Part shown: positions 30,800-33,217 of the stretch, one piece after another
How positions within the stretch are numbered: position 1 is the stretch's first letter
Layout: each line of letters opens with the position of its first letter
Assembly (NCBI GenBank): GCA_964649195.1
Contig: CAZYPK010000041.1
Location: 1-33,217 of the forward strand
Direction: 5' to 3'
Length of the DNA stretch: 33,217 bases
Source: JTS-RE9 sp964649195
GTDB taxonomy: Bacteria > Planctomycetota > Phycisphaerae > Phycisphaerales > Phycisphaeraceae
Translations under genes and position numbers: made by a program
The notes under the pieces: model-generated
Seen by the model: only the letters and a program-made list of their open reading frames with translations
Told to the model about the DNA's origin: nothing
Database searches by the model: none

Positions 30800-30923
30800 G
30801 GGGCGTGCCCATCTTTTGTGGCAGCCTAAGCCCCGCCCGGAAGGGCGCGGGCTGTGAGGCGTACATTCATCCCTGAGCCCTCGCCCTTCCGGGCGGGGCT
30901 GGCACAAAAGATGGGCACGCCCC
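30800..30923. repeat. Family D inverted repeat between ridA and dsbD
   Basis: The outer 21-bp arms 30800-30820 and 30903-30923 are perfect complements (GGGGCGTGCCCATCTTTTGTG). Inner arms 30827-30853 and 30876-30900 (AAGCCCCGCCCGG / CCGGGCGGGGCT) extend the pairing, with a loop of about 22 bases. It lies 22 bases after the dsbD stop and could terminate that gene. Confidence 0.88.
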
Positions 30924-30944
30924 GAACGAAGGCTGCGCCATTCA

Positions 30945-33062
30945 TCATTTCATTGCCGCCGGTGTCGGGCCGCGCGCGGTGCGGATCGCCTGCGCCACCT
31001 CGCCCACGGTGTAGGCGTTGCTCTTGAACACCGTCGCGCCATTGGGGGCGATCACCAGCAGCAGCGGCGGTCCGGTGTAGCCTTCATCGTTGAGATATTT
31101 CCACCCGGGGTTGCCGGCGCGCACCGTCAGGTCCACCTTCACCGGCACGACATCCGCCTCGCGCAGCATCGAGGCGATCGTCGAAGTGTGCAGCACCGTG
31201 GCTTCGAGCACCTTGCAGTTGATGCACCATTCCGCGGTGAAATCGACGACCAGCACCTTCTTCTCCCTGCGGAACTCCTCCATCCGCTGCGGCGTGTAGA
31301 GCCTCCAGTCGATGTGCGTGGAATCGTTCGATACATTGCGAACCATCGGCTGGCCGTTCGCATCGAGCGCGGCGGTTTTCTGCGGTGGAAACGCGACATT
31401 CGCGGCGCCGCGCAGGCCGATGGAAAAGAGCGCCAGCCCCAGCGCGGTGAAGAGGATCGGTCCCACCGGCCACTTCTGAATGCGGGCGATTTGCAGCGCC
31501 ATCCAGAATCCCGCCGCCGCCAGCAGCAGCATCACCGGCAGCCAGTAAAGCTGGCTGATCTGCTCGCCGGGCGTGGCCAGAAGCGTGGCGACGCCGATGA
31601 AGAGGAAGTAGGCGCCGGCGGCGAGCATGAGCAGGCCCATGACCTGCTTGAGCAGCTCGTTGGCCGGGCCGGTGCGCGGGAGCTTATCGACGAGCTTCGG
31701 ATAGGCCGCCAGCACGAGGTAGGGGATCGCCATGCCCGCGCCGATGGCGCCGAACACGGCAAGGCTCACCGCGGCGGGCTGCTTGACGGCCCAGCCCAGG
31801 GCGGTGCCCATGAACGGCGCGGTGCAAGGCGTGGCGAGCACGGCGGTGAGCACGCCGAAGCCGAAGGAACCCACCGCCGAATCATGCCTGGGGCTGAAGT
31901 TGTAAACCCAGTTGGGCAGCCGTGCGGAGAACAGACCGAACATGCCCAGCCCCATGATGGCGATGAACAGGCCGATGGCGATGTTGGATGCGGGATAGGA
32001 AAAAATTTCGCTGGGTCCGTCAAACACCCTGAGCAGCGCGACGATCACGCCCAGCGCCAGCCAGAAGACGATCACACCTAGCGACATCATGGCGCCAAGG
32101 AACAGGGCCTTGGCGCGCGTGCCCGCCGACTTGGTGAGGCTAAGGATTTTGATGGGGATCACCGGCAGAACGCAAGGCATGAAGTTGAGCGCCAGACCGC
32201 CGACCGCCGCGACCAGCAGGAGCAGGATCAACCCGCCGAAGGTGGAAGGATCGAGCGTGAAGTTCAAGCCGAAGGCGCCGAAGTTCACCGGAGCGGAAGC
32301 GGGCGCAATTGCGGGAGTCTGCGGCGGTGCGGTGTTGCCTTGTGATGAAGGCGTGACTGACAGTGCATGGCGCGACAGGTCCCACGCCTTCGCGGAGAAG
32401 CCTTGGAGATCGGCGTGATCGATCAGCCCGACATCGGCGCCTTGTGCAGCGGCGTCGTCGATGATTTCAAACGTCGCGGAAACCTCCACATCCGCCGGCG
32501 GCAGGCAGGTGGCGTCATCGCAGGCTTGGAACGAAACGAGGAACCTGACCGTGGTGGTGCCGGGCTTGGCGTCCTTGCCGATGGTGACGGGAACATACGC
32601 GATTGCCCGTCCGCCGAAGACGCCGTAGTCCACCGGTTTGCTGCCGAAGTTCACCTGAATGGTTTCGACCTTGGGCCATTGGATGGCATCGCTGCGCACG
32701 GTCAGGCCGGAGTCGGATTCAACGGTCGCCTTGATCTCGGTGGCGATCATGCTGCCGGGGCCGCCCAGTTCATTGGGGACGATGGGTTCGTTGGTGTGGA
32801 TGTGCCAGTTCTTGTCCTGATCGAAGATGATGGCGACGGGCAGGTCGCCGCCGGCGGGAACCTGCTTCCTGCCGGGCAGCGCCGAGATGCGGACATGATC
32901 GCGCGAGTCGCCAAAGGTTTTCTTTTTGGGCGCCAGCTTGTCCAGGGCGTCAAACTGAGCCAAAGCGGAGGCGGGCGCGAGGAAGGCGACAGCCACCATC
33001 AGCGCAGCCGGCCACGCGGACCAATGGATGCGAACCGGGGATGAACGGACGGATCGATTCAT
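30945..33062 (-). CDS. dsbD: Thiol:disulfide interchange protein DsbD-like (cytochrome c biogenesis/Trx fusion)
   Basis: 705 residues. A signal peptide ends near residue 37 (FLAPASALAQ). An N-terminal DsbC/DsbD-alpha-like domain follows with ACDDATCLPP (about 170-180). The eight-helix transmembrane beta domain holds the redox pair in NFMPCVLPVIPIK and LATPCTAPFMG. The C-terminal thioredoxin-like gamma domain has the active site WCINCK. So electrons would pass from cytoplasmic thioredoxin through the membrane to periplasmic proteins, for example for cytochrome c maturation. The length exceeds typical DsbD (about 560-590) mainly by longer linkers. The ATG at 33062 is preferred; the open frame begins at a TTG two codons earlier. 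GGAG lies 11 bases upstream. Confidence 0.9.
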   Translation of the reverse strand: MNRSVRSSPVRIHWSAWPAALMVAVAFLAPASALAQFDALDKLAPKKKTFGDSRDHVRISALPGRKQVPAGGDLPVAIIFDQDKNWHIHTNEPIVPNELGGPGSMIATEIKATVESDSGLTVRSDAIQWPKVETIQVNFGSKPVDYGVFGGRAIAYVPVTIGKDAKPGTTTVRFLVSFQACDDATCLPPADVEVSATFEIIDDAAAQGADVGLIDHADLQGFSAKAWDLSRHALSVTPSSQGNTAPPQTPAIAPASAPVNFGAFGLNFTLDPSTFGGLILLLLVAAVGGLALNFMPCVLPVIPIKILSLTKSAGTRAKALFLGAMMSLGVIVFWLALGVIVALLRVFDGPSEIFSYPASNIAIGLFIAIMGLGMFGLFSARLPNWVYNFSPRHDSAVGSFGFGVLTAVLATPCTAPFMGTALGWAVKQPAAVSLAVFGAIGAGMAIPYLVLAAYPKLVDKLPRTGPANELLKQVMGLLMLAAGAYFLFIGVATLLATPGEQISQLYWLPVMLLLAAAGFWMALQIARIQKWPVGPILFTALGLALFSIGLRGAANVAFPPQKTAALDANGQPMVRNVSNDSTHIDWRLYTPQRMEEFRREKKVLVVDFTAEWCINCKVLEATVLHTSTIASMLREADVVPVKVDLTVRAGNPGWKYLNDEGYTGPPLLLVIAPNGATVFKSNAYTVGEVAQAIRTARGPTPAAMK

Positions 33063-33088
33063 GATCAAAACGCTCCAAGTGCCCCGTC

Positions 33089-33094
33089 ATTCTA
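33089..33094 (-). promoter_or_regulatory. Candidate -10 box of dsbD
   Basis: Minus-strand TAGAAT, five of six matches to TATAAT, 26 bases before the ATG at 33062, with a GGAG ribosome-binding site between. No clear -35 box. Confidence 0.3.
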
Positions 33095-33103
33095 TGTTCC
33101 CAT

Positions 33104-33124
33104 GAGCCGCTTGCGGCTTCGCAA
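33104..33124. repeat. REP-like hairpin family C, copy near dsbD
   Basis: GAGCCGCTTGCGGCTTCGCA plus A, the same hairpin as at 9131-9150. It abuts the 36-bp array that runs to the window end. Confidence 0.8.
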
Positions 33125-33217
33125 CTCCCGCCGGGAGGGCGAGACTCCCGCCGAGCCGTTCTCCCGCCGGGAGGGCAAGGCTCCCGCCGAGCCGTTCTCC
33201 CGCCGGGAGGGCGAGGC
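33125..33217. repeat. 36-bp tandem array (at least 2.6 copies, runs off the window)
   Basis: Units 33125-33160, 33161-33196 and a partial third from 33197. Each unit holds two small palindromes: CTCCCGCCGGGAG and GGCTCCCGCCGAGCC. Copies differ at only two positions. It is contiguous, with no spacers. Confidence 0.9.

Noticed and set aside
33125..33217. A CRISPR array with 36-bp repeats
   Set aside because: The units are contiguous with no spacers and are internally palindromic twice; no cas gene is present.

Overview
The window is GC-rich, gene-dense bacterial DNA, most probably from a Planctomycetota chromosome (Phycisphaerae-like is a guess). The main evidence is two large exported proteins with the planctomycete-type LEPR-XLL N-terminal motif (MESRLLLST in the Calx-beta protein at 9729, LEPRLLMSA in the secretin-like protein at 19081), together with many secreted hypothetical proteins and a DUF4159 protein. 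The genes are mostly single units or short operons on both strands, and no phage or plasmid functions were seen.

Layout. 1-4.6 kb: DUF58 protein, kdsC, argH, a small secreted protein (minus) and yraN. 4.7-9.3 kb (all minus): a secreted beta-propeller-like protein, ruvB, lysA, a NUDIX hydrolase and a CAU-anticodon tRNA. 9.7-13.0 kb: a 1076-residue Calx-beta surface protein ending in a strong intrinsic terminator. 13.2-18.0 kb (minus): an adaptor plus RND efflux operon. 18.0-18.9 kb: a REP-associated tyrosine transposase (RAYT) between two nearly identical 156-bp repeats. 19.1-21.3 kb: the LEPR-XLL secretin-like protein. 21.4-23.7 kb (minus): an orphan Rhs tip, a transglutaminase-like protein and a DUF4159 protein. 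24.1-26.5 kb: an unfamiliar two-gene cassette, then xylB. 26.6-33.1 kb: corA, a secreted alpha/beta-hydrolase peptidase, ridA and dsbD, ending in a 36-bp tandem array.

The most striking property is the number of short palindromic or short-period repeat elements. At least eight families occur in the gaps, often touching stop codons, and two occur as in-frame insertions inside conserved genes (57 codons in ruvB, 49 codons in the DUF58 gene). Several hairpins share the same foot, (G/T)AG followed by a stem that starts CCG, and a complete RAYT lies between copies of one such family. This suggests a REP/RAYT-type system whose products reshape both intergenic and coding DNA. The other candidates for new biology are the cassette at 24.1-24.9 kb, which is preceded by a copy of the first 20 bases of xylB, and an apparently recombinant AT-richer patch inside argH.

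Gene functions were assigned by reading motifs only; no database search was possible. Start codons are uncertain for the adaptor, transglutaminase-like, NUDIX and lysA genes.
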